Assembly: GCF_027980145.1 (NCBI RefSeq)
Contig: NZ_JAMZNK010000002.1
Location: forward strand, 124,001-188,000
Direction: 5' to 3'
From: Flavobacterium azizsancarii
GTDB taxonomy: Bacteria; Bacteroidota; Bacteroidia; Flavobacteriales; Flavobacteriaceae
Length of the DNA stretch: 64,000 nt
Shown piece after piece: positions 41,257-50,278 of the stretch. Each line of letters opens with the position of its first letter. Positions within the stretch are counted from its first letter, which is position 1. The notes under the pieces were generated by a model. That model was not told the origin of the DNA and searched no databases. It saw only the letters and a list, made by a program, of their open reading frames with translations. The translations under genes and the position numbers were made by a program.

Positions 41257-43659
41257 ATGAACAATCTTAATTTAAGAACATCTAAGTTTTTACTTATTAT
41301 TTGCCTTCTATTTTCAGTCTTTTTATCTTTTGCACAACAAACCGGCGGAAAAATAAAAGGAGAAATAACAACTTCCAACGGAAAATCGGCTTCGGGAGCA
41401 ATCATTACTCTTAAAAACTCAAAGTATAAAACAACTGCAACTAATGACGGCAGTTTTAGATTGAATAATGTTGCAGAAAATATTTATACGATACAGGTTT
41501 CTTTAGCAGGTTATGAAACAATCGAACAACAAATTACGGTTGTAAATAATGAAAAGACTATTGTTAATCTTCAATTGAAGTTTTCAGGGAAAACGGATGA
41601 GGCACAAAACAATGAAATTTCAGAAAAAAGCGGTTCTCAGCTTGACGAAATTATTGTTTCAGCCAGCAGAAAGGTAGAAACGCTATCAAAAACACCATCT
41701 TCTGTTACGGTTATCAATGCTAAGGATATCGAAGATTTATCTATTGTGAGTCCAAACATTGCAAACATCGTGGCTTTTGCGGTTCCGGGTTTAGGATCAG
41801 CAACCAATAATACAGGGAATTACGGGCAAACCCTAAGAGGTAGAAATCCACTTGTATTAATCGACGGAATTCCGCAGTCAACGCCATTGAAATCAGCCGG
41901 ACGAGAAATGCGTTCTATTGATCCTTCTGTAATTGAGCGTATTGAGGTTATCAAGGGAGCAACAGCTATATATGGTAATGGAGCCGATGGTGGATTGATT
42001 AATTACATTACGAAATCGGGTAAAACTCAAAAGAGATTTGCCGGGTACAGTGAAGCCGGAACTACAGGAAATATAAAAGGAGATAGTACGGCAGGATACA
42101 GGTTTAACCAACAGTTTTACGGAAAAATCAATAAATTCAATTATATGGTAGCCGGAACTTACGAAAAGACAGGCGTATTTAGAGATGGTGAAGGACAGGT
42201 TATATCTCCTGAATATGGTTTGGGAGAAACTAAAACGTATAATATTTTTACTAAGGCAGGTTATAATCTAACTGACAAGCAAAGAATTGAATTAATGTAC
42301 AATTATTTTAGTTCCAATCAGGATTCTGATTTTATCCTAAAAAATGGTGTTTACGGCGTAAGTCCGGCAATTGGTGTTCTCGGGAACAGACCAGGAGTAG
42401 ACGAAGGAACACGTTACAATCACAATGCAAATCTTCAATATGTAAACAAGCAGATTTTTAGGAGTACATCATTAACGGCTAATTTGTATTTTCAGGATTT
42501 CCTGACGATATTTTCTAACTCTGCCTTTTTCTACGGAAGCGGACAATCTCAAACGGCATCTGCTAAAAAAGGTTTGAGAGTTTACTTGAATTCTCCTTTT
42601 ACAGTTTCTTCCAATTTTACAGGAGATGTAACTTATGGATTTGATTTACTTAATGATAAAACCAATCAAAAACTGGTTGACGGACGTGTTTGGGTACCTA
42701 ATATCAATATGGTCAATTTAGCGCCTTATGCACAAATATCGACACAAATTTTTGGTGATTTTAATGTAAAAGCAGGATTACGTGCAGAAAATATTAAAAT
42801 CAATATTGATGATTATAACACATTGGCAACAGGTGCAAACGGAGCAGGAAGTATTGCTGTCAAAGGAGGAGATCTTACTTATGATGCCTTTGTTTTTAAT
42901 ACGGGCCTTAGATATTCAAAATTTAAATTCTTCAATCCTTTCGTGAGTTTTTCTCAGTCTTTTTCTGTATTTGATCTGGGGCGTGTACTCACGAATGCTA
43001 AAGAAGATGCGATATCAAAACTACAGACAAAGCCTATCATCGTTAATAATTATGAAGGAGGTTTTAGCAGTCAGTTAGGGAAATTCAATTTGAATGCTGC
43101 GTATTATTTCAGTACTTCAAAACTAGGAACGAATCTGGTTCAGGTCGATGGTTATTTAGTAGCTGAACGTTTACCGGAAAGAGTTTGGGGTTATGAAGTT
43201 CAGGCAGATTATCAGATTATAAAACAATTGACAGTGGGAGGAAATTATGCTTATGTACAGGGTAGGGGTGACAAAGATTCTGACGGACATTTTTACGGAC
43301 CAACAGATATTTATCTAAAATCAAACAGAATCCCGCCGTCTAAAGTAACAGGTTATGCAAAATATGGCGATAAGAGATTAAATGTAGAATTGTACTGGAT
43401 GATGGTTGGTGATCGTGACGTTTTTCAACCTAATGCCAAAGGAGCTTATGCAATTGGTGAAGGACCAATAAAATCATTTAATTTATGGAATGTAGCTACG
43501 GCTTACAGAGTTACAGAACAGATCAGGGTAAAACTAGGAATCGAAAATCTTTTTAATACAGATTATTATACCACAACATCTCAGTTTTATGGCACTAATG
43601 CTAATTATACCAGAGGAAACGGTTCAAGGTTCAATTTAGCACTTGGTTATAGTTTCTAA
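41257..43659 (+). CDS. TonB-dependent receptor (siderophore type)
   Basis: An 800-residue outer-membrane receptor. Signal peptide 1-27 (ending LSFAQ), then a carboxypeptidase-regulatory-like domain (about 30-112), then the plug (about 135-250; LDEIIVSASRKVE, TLRGRNPLVLIDGIPQS, IERIEVIKGATAIYGNGADGGLINYITK). A 22-strand-type barrel ends in an aromatic residue (LALGYSF). The plug and barrel resemble ferric-siderophore or ferrichrome receptors. It is transcribed away from the PepSY protein, which could reduce the imported ferric complex. Confidence 0.93.
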   Translation: MNNLNLRTSKFLLIICLLFSVFLSFAQQTGGKIKGEITTSNGKSASGAIITLKNSKYKTTATNDGSFRLNNVAENIYTIQVSLAGYETIEQQITVVNNEKTIVNLQLKFSGKTDEAQNNEISEKSGSQLDEIIVSASRKVETLSKTPSSVTVINAKDIEDLSIVSPNIANIVAFAVPGLGSATNNTGNYGQTLRGRNPLVLIDGIPQSTPLKSAGREMRSIDPSVIERIEVIKGATAIYGNGADGGLINYITKSGKTQKRFAGYSEAGTTGNIKGDSTAGYRFNQQFYGKINKFNYMVAGTYEKTGVFRDGEGQVISPEYGLGETKTYNIFTKAGYNLTDKQRIELMYNYFSSNQDSDFILKNGVYGVSPAIGVLGNRPGVDEGTRYNHNANLQYVNKQIFRSTSLTANLYFQDFLTIFSNSAFFYGSGQSQTASAKKGLRVYLNSPFTVSSNFTGDVTYGFDLLNDKTNQKLVDGRVWVPNINMVNLAPYAQISTQIFGDFNVKAGLRAENIKINIDDYNTLATGANGAGSIAVKGGDLTYDAFVFNTGLRYSKFKFFNPFVSFSQSFSVFDLGRVLTNAKEDAISKLQTKPIIVNNYEGGFSSQLGKFNLNAAYYFSTSKLGTNLVQVDGYLVAERLPERVWGYEVQADYQIIKQLTVGGNYAYVQGRGDKDSDGHFYGPTDIYLKSNRIPPSKVTGYAKYGDKRLNVELYWMMVGDRDVFQPNAKGAYAIGEGPIKSFNLWNVATAYRVTEQIRVKLGIENLFNTDYYTTTSQFYGTNANYTRGNGSRFNLALGYSF

Positions 43660-43699
43660 AAAGTAGAATTTAAAAAAATATTTTTTGTTTTTTTATTGG

Positions 43700-43736
43700 A
43701 GGTTTCTGGCGATCTTTTTTGTCAGGAACCTTTTTT
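43700..43736 (+). terminator. Terminator after the receptor
   Basis: AGGTTTCTG (43700-43708) pairs with CAGGAACCT (43723-43731) with one G-U pair, followed by a T-run. Confidence 0.75.
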
Positions 43737-43765
43737 ATGTTTTTAAGAAACAACAATCCAAAAAA

Positions 43766-43803
43766 AATCCCTCAACATTTGAAATTGAGGGATTCTGTTT
43801 TTT
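43766..43803. terminator. Hairpin terminator, mainly for the META gene
   Basis: AATCCCTCAA (43766-43775) pairs with TTGAGGGATT (43785-43794). T-runs on both sides allow use from either direction. It lies 38 bases beyond the META gene stop. Confidence 0.8.
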
Positions 43804-43831
43804 TAATTGTCTTGATGTAAAGCAATCATAA

Positions 43832-44266
43832 TTATTTAATTACTTTTTTGAATCTCATCATTGGGATGTCCTTCATGATCAAATTCAATTTTCCGTCTTT
43901 ATCAATAGAGTAACTATCAATATCTTTAATAGTTTTTGTAAAAACCTGTTCTCCGCCACCTTCGCAATACATTAAAGTTGCAGGACCTTGTTCTCCAAAA
44001 GTAAGGGATTTTCCTTTTACTGTAAATGGAGCACTATAACCATTGCAACCAGCATTTCCAGAGACTTGTTTAGTCGCTTCATCAAACTTAATAAACGGTT
44101 TTTTATCAGGAAATAAACCTTCAAAAGCAATACGTGGTCCGGTAATATATTCCAGTTCCCAAGTTGTATTATAAAGATCAGCAGAGCTTGTTTTGTCTTT
44201 CATCGTTGTACAGGAATTAAAAGATAATGCTAAAACAGAAACGAATAGTAGTACGTAATTTTTCAT
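43832..44266 (-). CDS. META-domain lipoprotein
   Basis: A 144-residue protein with a lipoprotein signal (ALSFNSC, acylated Cys19) and one META/HslJ domain. Seen are LYNTTWELEYITG, PFIKFDEATKQVSGNAGCNGYSAPF with the conserved GxxGCN segment, and FGEQGPATLMYC. It acts in the periplasm or at the cell surface; family members are linked to heat, antibiotic or heavy-metal tolerance, but the activity is unknown. It is monocistronic. Confidence 0.9.
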   Translation of the reverse strand: MKNYVLLFVSVLALSFNSCTTMKDKTSSADLYNTTWELEYITGPRIAFEGLFPDKKPFIKFDEATKQVSGNAGCNGYSAPFTVKGKSLTFGEQGPATLMYCEGGGEQVFTKTIKDIDSYSIDKDGKLNLIMKDIPMMRFKKVIK

Positions 44267-44751
44267 AAAATAAGATTTTAAAACATAAATTTAAAGATTA
44301 TTAATCGAATTCGCATCAAAAATGAGCGATTATATTTACTAACTTCTTTTGATTTTTTATTGTAATTTATTCATTGGAAGTTAATTTTTTAAAAAAAGTA
44401 CAAAACCAATACAGCCATTCTAATTTTATGTTTCTATTTCGCAATAGAAATAAAATGGCAATGAAATGTCCCGTTTGTAACTTCTCCTTTATCTCTAAGA
44501 GAGCAATTATTGGAAAAGGTTGGGTGTAAAGTCAAGTTTTTTTTCAAAAAAAATCTAAAATTTAAAGCAAAACCAGTAAAACGTTTGATTATTAAGACGT
44601 AAGGGTTTTAGCTTTGCTGCTTTTATATTTTTATTCTTTCATTATATTTACTGCTCTTCAAATTTCTGTTACATATACTGGAAAGGTCCTGAATTATTAG
44701 AAATTGAATTTGACAAGATATGTGATGTTATTTTTAGAACCATTTGCATTT
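44267..44751. other. Gap of 485 bases, no clear gene
   Basis: AT-rich sequence. Only a hairpin-like segment (ATTTTATGTTTCTATT, then TCGC, then AATAGAAATAAAAT, 44423-44457) and a 24-codon frame right after it (44455-44529) stand out. Nothing here resembles a known RNA. Confidence 0.5.
44455..44529 (+). CDS. Possible 24-residue zinc-knuckle peptide or gene remnant
   Basis: The frame reads MAMKCPVCNFSFISKRAIIG and ends GKGWV. It has one CPxC knuckle, as at the start of rubredoxin or zinc-ribbon proteins, but no second pair of ligands. It could be the 5' end of a decayed gene or chance. No downstream frame continues it convincingly. Confidence 0.2.
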   Translation: MAMKCPVCNFSFISKRAIIGKGWV

Positions 44752-45585
44752 TTATTTAAAATATTCAGGCATAAATTGATTTCTGAAAATTTTCATATAT
44801 TCCTGATCTGATTTGCTGTTTCTTAAAGCAATCATAGGTTCTAAATCCGGTCCTGCAATGTAGCGCAAAGTATGACTTTGATCCGTTACGGCGCCATAAA
44901 TAATTTTAGCAACATCAGAAGGCGTGGCAATATTTTCGTTTTCAAAAGAGGAGAATAATGAATTCATTTCATCCTGAAAAGGTTTGTAATCTTCTAAAGC
45001 CGGATCGAAAGCAAAATCAGTAGCAGCCCTTTCGTGGAAAGAGGTTGGCACATATCCAGGCTCTATAATTTTGACTTTGATGTTTTGGGATTCCAGTTCA
45101 TAAGAAAGTGATTCAGAGAAACCTTCTATAGCAAATTTTGAAGCAGCATATACAGAAACCAAAGGAACCGTTATGCGTCCTACACCAGAAGTAACATTTA
45201 CAATCGTACCTTGTTTTCGGTTTCTGAAATGAGGTAAAATAGCACGCGTAACATCCATTAAGCCAAATACATTTACCTCAAACTGTTCACGGATTTTCTC
45301 TGCCGAAATAGCTTCAAACAAGCCTTGCTGTCCATAACCGGCATTATTAATCAACGCGTCAATATGTCCAAATTTCTCTATTCCCTCACTAATTGCTGTT
45401 GTAATAGATGGCAAATCAGACACGTCAAGTCGTGTTACAAAAACATTTGAAAGGTTTTTTAGTTCGGTTTCTTTTTCAGGATTTCGCATAGTAGCAATAA
45501 CATTCCAGCCTTGTTGAGCAAAAAATAAAGACGTAGCTTTTCCCAGACCGGAGGAAGCTCCGGTAACAAAGATTACTTTTTTCAT
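44752..45585 (-). CDS. SDR-family oxidoreductase
   Basis: A 277-residue classical SDR: GASSGLGKATSLF (8-20), NNAGYGQQG (about 87-95), VNVTSGVG with the catalytic Ser/Thr region, and YAASK (about 150). The length and C-terminus resemble the broad group that includes 17-beta-hydroxysteroid dehydrogenase-like proteins. It lies 45 bases downstream of an AraC regulator in the same direction and may be its target. Confidence 0.92.
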   Translation of the reverse strand: MKKVIFVTGASSGLGKATSLFFAQQGWNVIATMRNPEKETELKNLSNVFVTRLDVSDLPSITTAISEGIEKFGHIDALINNAGYGQQGLFEAISAEKIREQFEVNVFGLMDVTRAILPHFRNRKQGTIVNVTSGVGRITVPLVSVYAASKFAIEGFSESLSYELESQNIKVKIIEPGYVPTSFHERAATDFAFDPALEDYKPFQDEMNSLFSSFENENIATPSDVAKIIYGAVTDQSHTLRYIAGPDLEPMIALRNSKSDQEYMKIFRNQFMPEYFK

Positions 45586-45630
45586 AGTAAGAGTATTTAT
45601 GTTTATTAGATTATTTCAAAGTAAACAGCG

Positions 45631-46437
45631 TCAAATTGCAGATGGATTAACGCCAAATAGTTTTTTAAAGGAATAAGAAAAATGAGAAATACTTTCAAAT
45701 CCCACCTCGTGATACACGTCAGAAGGGCGTTTCTTTTTTTCTTTGATAAGATAATGAGCTTCTTCGAGGCGTCTTTTCTGTAACCAGCGATTGGGTGACA
45801 TCTGAAAGATTTTTTCAAAATCTCTCTTAAAAGTAGCCAGACTTCTACCGGTTAAAAAAGCCAGTTTTTTTAAGTCAATATTAAACTTAAAGTTTTGTTG
45901 CATAAAAGCTTCCAGATCTATTTTTCCGGGCTGATTAAAATCGAAAAGGATATTTTTTAAATCAGGATTTATTTCGAGCAACAGGAGTAAAGCTTCTTGT
46001 TTTTTTAATGCAATTAAGTGCTCCGGAATTTTCGAATCGAAATAGGTAAGTAGCGTATCGTAGAAATTTTTAAGTAAAGCATTCTCTTTCAGTTGCAAAA
46101 CTGCCTCTTTTAAGAGATAAGGTTTATCATAGACAACATGATATTGCTGACTGAATTTCTGCAAAGTATCCCTGTCAAAAATAATTGCAATTGATTTGAA
46201 CGGTTCTTTTTCGTTGGGAATCTTGGTGAACTTTGAAAGAAAATTTTTTCTGTAAAAAAGTAAATCACCTGCACCAAAAAATCTTGTTTGTCCCGCGTCT
46301 GTAACTTTTAGATTTCCGGAAATAATATACGATAATCCATGTTCGATAATAAACTGTTCGCCAATAACCTTTTGTGTTTCATAATAAGAATAGACGATTC
46401 CGGGAAGTTGGTCGGTATGTAAAAATGTTTCTTTCAT
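45631..46437 (-). CDS. AraC-family transcriptional regulator
   Basis: A protein of about 268 residues. It has an N-terminal cupin-like sensing domain (FIIEHGLSYIISGNLKVTD, FFGAGDLLFYRKN) and a C-terminal double HTH (IDLKKLAFLTGRSLATFKRDFEKIF, then RPSDVYHEVGFESISHFSYSFKKLFG). The frame opens seven codons earlier (46458), but MKETF at 46437 is the more usual beginning. It precedes the SDR gene. Confidence 0.9.
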   Translation of the reverse strand: MKETFLHTDQLPGIVYSYYETQKVIGEQFIIEHGLSYIISGNLKVTDAGQTRFFGAGDLLFYRKNFLSKFTKIPNEKEPFKSIAIIFDRDTLQKFSQQYHVVYDKPYLLKEAVLQLKENALLKNFYDTLLTYFDSKIPEHLIALKKQEALLLLLEINPDLKNILFDFNQPGKIDLEAFMQQNFKFNIDLKKLAFLTGRSLATFKRDFEKIFQMSPNRWLQKRRLEEAHYLIKEKKKRPSDVYHEVGFESISHFSYSFKKLFGVNPSAI

Positions 46438-46533
46438 CACTACTTGTTTACAGTACAAAGATCAGTAAAATTTGCCTATACTGTTTTCGTGAGAAGCTCA
46501 AAATTACTTTATTGAAAGGCTCTTTCCTGCTTA

Positions 46534-47040
46534 TTATTTATAACTAAGCGTAACCACTTTTTCATAACGCCCGTGATGACTGATAGAAACATCCTGAAGT
46601 ATATTCGATGTAGAATGGGACAGATAAGGTATTCCGTTACTGTCTTTTACAATATCTTTTCTCACGATCTCAATTACATTGTTCAAATTGTCCGGACAAG
46701 TAACCGCAATAGTATGCAAAACATCGGGAGTAATAATAGTTTTTGTGTAATAGATATTTTGCTCACAAATAACTTTTCCTGTACAATAATTAGGCTCTTT
46801 TGAGCCAATTGTACAGGCTAATTTTTTAGGGATATATTCCCTAATTTTTGTTTGTCTGTTATAGATTTTATAGGCAGCTTCTTTCATGCTCCAAAGTATC
46901 CATAACATCATCTCCGGTTCCGGATCATGTGTTATAAGCAACTGTTCGTCAATGGTAAAGAGTTTTTGCGCAAGACCTTTGCGTTGCCAATTGCTTTCCT
47001 TGCGGGATTGCACGATATCTATAACATCATTGCCTATCAT
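46534..47040 (-). CDS. 4'-phosphopantetheinyl transferase
   Basis: A 168-residue AcpS/Sfp-type transferase. GNDVID (3-8) and WSMKEAAYK (50-58) carry the Asp, Glu and Lys that bind magnesium and CoA. It would attach phosphopantetheine to the acyl carrier protein encoded immediately upstream; the two genes overlap by 4 bases. Its presence in the operon indicates a carrier protein dedicated to this pathway, not shared with fatty-acid synthesis. It is the last gene of the cluster. Confidence 0.9.
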   Translation of the reverse strand: MIGNDVIDIVQSRKESNWQRKGLAQKLFTIDEQLLITHDPEPEMMLWILWSMKEAAYKIYNRQTKIREYIPKKLACTIGSKEPNYCTGKVICEQNIYYTKTIITPDVLHTIAVTCPDNLNNVIEIVRKDIVKDSNGIPYLSHSTSNILQDVSISHHGRYEKVVTLSYK

Positions 47041-47291
47041 TTTTCGGCAAGCTTTGTTTCGATAATTTCTACTGCAGTTTTTACATCCAGCATTCGTTCC
47101 ATATCAGTATTATCAATAACAATATCAAATGCTTCTTCGATATCCAGTACAATATCAACCAGATTGGCTGAATTTATACTAAGATCGTTTATGAAATCAG
47201 TATTTTCTGTTAGATTATCAAAAGCCTCTGTATTGGTAGTATAGGGCTTGATAATAACTTTTAGTTTCGCAATAAGTTCGTCTTTATTCAT
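47037..47291 (-). CDS. Acyl carrier protein of the PKS cluster
   Basis: An 84-residue four-helix carrier protein. The phosphopantetheine site should be Ser41 in INDLSINSANLVDIVLDIEE; the usual Asp-Ser-Leu is Asn-Ser-Ala here. The flanking helices and the acidic helix II (DIVLDIEEAFDI) fit the ACP family. It sits between the ketosynthase gene (3 bases) and the PPTase gene (overlap of 4). It probably carries the growing acyl chain later given to the type III synthase. Confidence 0.9.
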   Translation of the reverse strand: MNKDELIAKLKVIIKPYTTNTEAFDNLTENTDFINDLSINSANLVDIVLDIEEAFDIVIDNTDMERMLDVKTAVEIIETKLAEK

Positions 47292-47293
47292 AA

Positions 47294-48568
47294 TTAGTTT
47301 TTAAATTTTTTAAAGATAATACAGGCATTTACATCACCAAAACCAAAGCTGGCTTTAGCAATTATATTTAGATTCGTGTTTATTGTTTTTAACGGAACTT
47401 TCGAAGAATCAATTAGTGTTGTAATTTCCGGATTCAGATCTTCGCAATTCAGGTTACCAAATAAAAAACCTTCATGAAGCTGCAAAACGGTAGCTACGCT
47501 TTCTATGCTTCCGGCGGCACTAAGACAATGCCCGGTCATACTTTTTAAGGAATTAATGTACGGAAAATTATCCCCTTTTCGATTTAATGCTTTCGTCCAG
47601 TTTTCTATTTCCAGACTGTCTTTTGTCGTTGCTGTAAGATGACCGTTTATGGCATCAATATCATTTGCTGCAATACCTGCATTTCTCAATGCGCTCATAA
47701 TGCATTCTTGTACAGCTTTGCTGTTAGGAGCAGTCATGCTTCCGGTGCCGCGCTGTCCTCCGGAGTTTACATTACCTCCCAGTATTTCGGCATAAATGGT
47801 TGCGCCTCTTTCTATGGCAGTATCTAAATCTTCTATTACTAATGCTCCTGCGCCACTACCGGGTACAAATCCTGCTGCCGAAGCACTCATGGGACGGGAA
47901 CCGCTTTCCGGATCTTCATTATATTTAGAACTGCACACACGCAAAGCATCAAATCCAGCCCAAATATACGGACCGCTATCGCCAGTACTTCCTGCCAGTA
48001 TTCGTTTTGCCTGTCCGGATTGTATGCGGTCATAGGCCATCATAATAGCTTCTGTTCCTGTTGCACAAGCAGAGGAATTGGTTGTGACCTGATTGCCAAG
48101 TCCTAATTTACCGCCAAGATAAGCGCTAATGCCACTGTTCATCGTTTGTGCCACTACGGTACTGCCAAGTCTTCGAACTTGTAATTCGTCTATTTTATAA
48201 ATACTTTCGCGAAACTTATCAATTCCTGATGTTCCGGATCCAAAAATTGTTCCGCTGTCCCAATCAGGATCTTCATTAACTTCAGTTGATAATCCGGCAT
48301 TTTTCCAAGCTTCTATTCCGGCAATTACGCCGTATAAAATACCCGTACTGTTAAACCCCCGCAATTCAAGTTCTGTAAAATACGCTGATTTTAATTCCTC
48401 TGAAATTTGTGGCTGACCTGCGATCTGACAAGAGAATTGCAATTCCTGCAATTGTGCATCGTGCCGAATTCCCGAAATACCATTTTTTAAGGAATGTGTA
48501 AACGCAGGAATTCCAACCCCGTTTGGAGCTGCTACACCCAGACCTGTTATTACAACTCTTTTGTTCAT
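47294..48568 (-). CDS. Beta-ketoacyl-ACP synthase (FabF-like)
   Basis: A 424-residue elongating ketosynthase. The catalytic triad is intact: Cys168 in NSSACATGTEAI, His310 in NGHLTATTKDS and His347 in SMTGHCLSAAGSIE. The C-terminal GFGDVNACI is typical. It condenses malonyl units with an acyl-ACP. It overlaps the dehydratase gene by 4 bases and precedes the ACP gene, so it likely builds the acyl starter on the dedicated ACP. Confidence 0.94.
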   Translation of the reverse strand: MNKRVVITGLGVAAPNGVGIPAFTHSLKNGISGIRHDAQLQELQFSCQIAGQPQISEELKSAYFTELELRGFNSTGILYGVIAGIEAWKNAGLSTEVNEDPDWDSGTIFGSGTSGIDKFRESIYKIDELQVRRLGSTVVAQTMNSGISAYLGGKLGLGNQVTTNSSACATGTEAIMMAYDRIQSGQAKRILAGSTGDSGPYIWAGFDALRVCSSKYNEDPESGSRPMSASAAGFVPGSGAGALVIEDLDTAIERGATIYAEILGGNVNSGGQRGTGSMTAPNSKAVQECIMSALRNAGIAANDIDAINGHLTATTKDSLEIENWTKALNRKGDNFPYINSLKSMTGHCLSAAGSIESVATVLQLHEGFLFGNLNCEDLNPEITTLIDSSKVPLKTINTNLNIIAKASFGFGDVNACIIFKKFKN

Positions 48569-49002
48569 AGTTTTGTGGTAATCATACCCGCCAAAATGCC
48601 TTTGCAGACTTCTTGTCCGGCTTCGTTTGTCATAATTACATCACACTTTAATTTACCAAATCTAAAAAAAGATTTTTGAGACGTAACCGTTACTTTTTCG
48701 TTAGGATAAACCGGTTTTAAAAATTGCATATCTGCAGATGTAAAAGCAATTACTGTATCCTTACTAAATTTTTCTCCCAGTAAATAGATTCCCAGGCAAA
48801 CCATACCAATCTGAGCCATAGTCTCAGTTAAAATTACGCCCGGAGTTACAGGATTATCTTTAAAATGACCTTTATAAAAATCAAGATCTTCATTAAAAGT
48901 ATACGTTCCGGTTATTCCGTTTTCATCGACTTGCAATAGCTCATCTACAAAAAGAAAAGGTTTACTGTAAGGCAGCTTTGCTAAAATATTTTTTAAAGTC
49001 AT
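48565..49002 (-). CDS. FabZ-like 3-hydroxyacyl-ACP dehydratase
   Basis: A 145-residue hot-dog-fold protein. The active-site region YKGHFKDNPVTPGVILTETMAQ has the His46 and Glu60 expected of FabA/FabZ enzymes. It would remove water from 3-hydroxyacyl-ACP during chain elongation. No ketoreductase or enoyl reductase is in the cluster, so these steps must come from general fatty-acid synthesis if they occur. It overlaps the ketosynthase gene. Confidence 0.88.
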   Translation of the reverse strand: MTLKNILAKLPYSKPFLFVDELLQVDENGITGTYTFNEDLDFYKGHFKDNPVTPGVILTETMAQIGMVCLGIYLLGEKFSKDTVIAFTSADMQFLKPVYPNEKVTVTSQKSFFRFGKLKCDVIMTNEAGQEVCKGILAGMITTKL

Positions 49003-49045
49003 AGTTTGTTTCGTTTAATAAGTTGATGTTTAATTGAACGCAAAT

Positions 49046-49139
49046 AAAACGGATTTACTTCGTAAAGACGCGGATAAAAACAGATTTCTTTTCCTAATTT
49101 GAAGCAAACGAAATTTCAATTTTTTTTTAAATCCGTTTT
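49046..49139. repeat. Inverted repeat inside the PKS cluster
   Basis: AAAACGGATTT (49046-49056) and AAATCCGTTTT (49129-49139) are perfect 11-base inverted repeats about 70 bases apart. They lie in the 223-base gap between the type III PKS and dehydratase genes. The words resemble the ACGGAT repeats elsewhere in the window, so this is probably a dispersed element. It may split the cluster into two transcription units. Confidence 0.65.
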
Positions 49140-49225
49140 GATGTGCATCTTCGTCTGGCGAATCAGAAAAATTCACGTCTAATTTTATATAACAATAATC
49201 AAATTCCAAAATCAATTAGTTAATA

Positions 49226-50278
49226 TTACCATTGTAATAAAACGCGTTGTGCCGAAAATCCAGGTCCAAAACTAAGCATCAATCCTCTTTCTCCCGACTT
49301 TGGTTTTTCATTCATAATACGTTCCAAAACATACAACACCGTTGCACTAGACATATTGCCATACTGTTTAAGTACTTCTTTAGTTGCTTCTATGTTTTTA
49401 CCTAATCCTGAGAAAAGTGACTCAACAGTTGTAACTATTTTTTTTCCGCCGGGATGAAAAATCATATGGTCAATATCGCTAATCCCTAAATTGTTTTTTT
49501 GCAGGAAAGGATGAATAATATCTTCAAAATGTGATGCAATAGTATCCGGAACTTCAATGTCTAATACCATTTGTAAACCTGTGTTGGTAAGTTTAAATCC
49601 CATCATATGTTCTGCATCATAAAAATGATACATTTCCTCGGCTATTATTTCAGGACCGTTATCTTCTTCATGAGATGACAAAAGACAGCAGGCAGCTCCG
49701 TCACCAAAAATGGCGGCACTTACAATATTAGGCATCGAAAAATCATTGAGCTGAAAAGTTGCCGTTGGCGATTCGACCGCGATAACTGCAGCACGTTTAC
49801 CCGGATTTGCCTTAAGGAAATTTTTAGCATATATAATTCCTGATATTCCCGCCGCACAACCCATTTCGGTTACAGGAAGCCGGACAATATCCTGTCTTAA
49901 TTTCATTTTGTTGATTAAATAAGCATCTAAAGACGGAATCATAATTCCGGTACAGCTTACCGTAATAATATAGTCGATTGTCTGCGGATCCCAGTTTGCC
50001 TTAGCAAGTGCTTTTTCCAATACCTGCTCGCCCAGAATAATAACTTCCCGGCTGTAAATATCGTTTTTGTCTTCAAAGGATGTTGCTGTAAAAACTTCCG
50101 CCGGATCCATGATAGAGTAGCGTTTTTCTACGGCAGCACCTTCAAAAATTTTCTTCACTTTTTTTATAAAACGTTCGTCCTGACCGTGCAGCCATCCATC
50201 CAGTAACGGAAGTATATCTGCCGTGGTACGCGAATATTTGGGTAGTTGCTTTGCAACAGTAATAATTTTTACACTCAT
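49226..50278 (-). CDS. Type III polyketide synthase
   Basis: A 350-residue chalcone/stilbene-synthase-type enzyme. The Cys-His-Asn triad is Cys141 (EMGCAAG), His275 (FHPGGKK) and Asn308 (YGNMSSATV). It ends with GPGFSAQRVLL, the usual GFGPG-like motif written SFGPG. It would extend an acyl starter with malonyl-CoA and cyclise it to a resorcinol, phloroglucinol or pyrone. Bacterial relatives next to a methyltransferase and a flavoprotein (SrsA-type) make alkylresorcinols. It overlaps the methyltransferase gene by 4 bases. Confidence 0.95.
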   Translation of the reverse strand: MSVKIITVAKQLPKYSRTTADILPLLDGWLHGQDERFIKKVKKIFEGAAVEKRYSIMDPAEVFTATSFEDKNDIYSREVIILGEQVLEKALAKANWDPQTIDYIITVSCTGIMIPSLDAYLINKMKLRQDIVRLPVTEMGCAAGISGIIYAKNFLKANPGKRAAVIAVESPTATFQLNDFSMPNIVSAAIFGDGAACCLLSSHEEDNGPEIIAEEMYHFYDAEHMMGFKLTNTGLQMVLDIEVPDTIASHFEDIIHPFLQKNNLGISDIDHMIFHPGGKKIVTTVESLFSGLGKNIEATKEVLKQYGNMSSATVLYVLERIMNEKPKSGERGLMLSFGPGFSAQRVLLQW

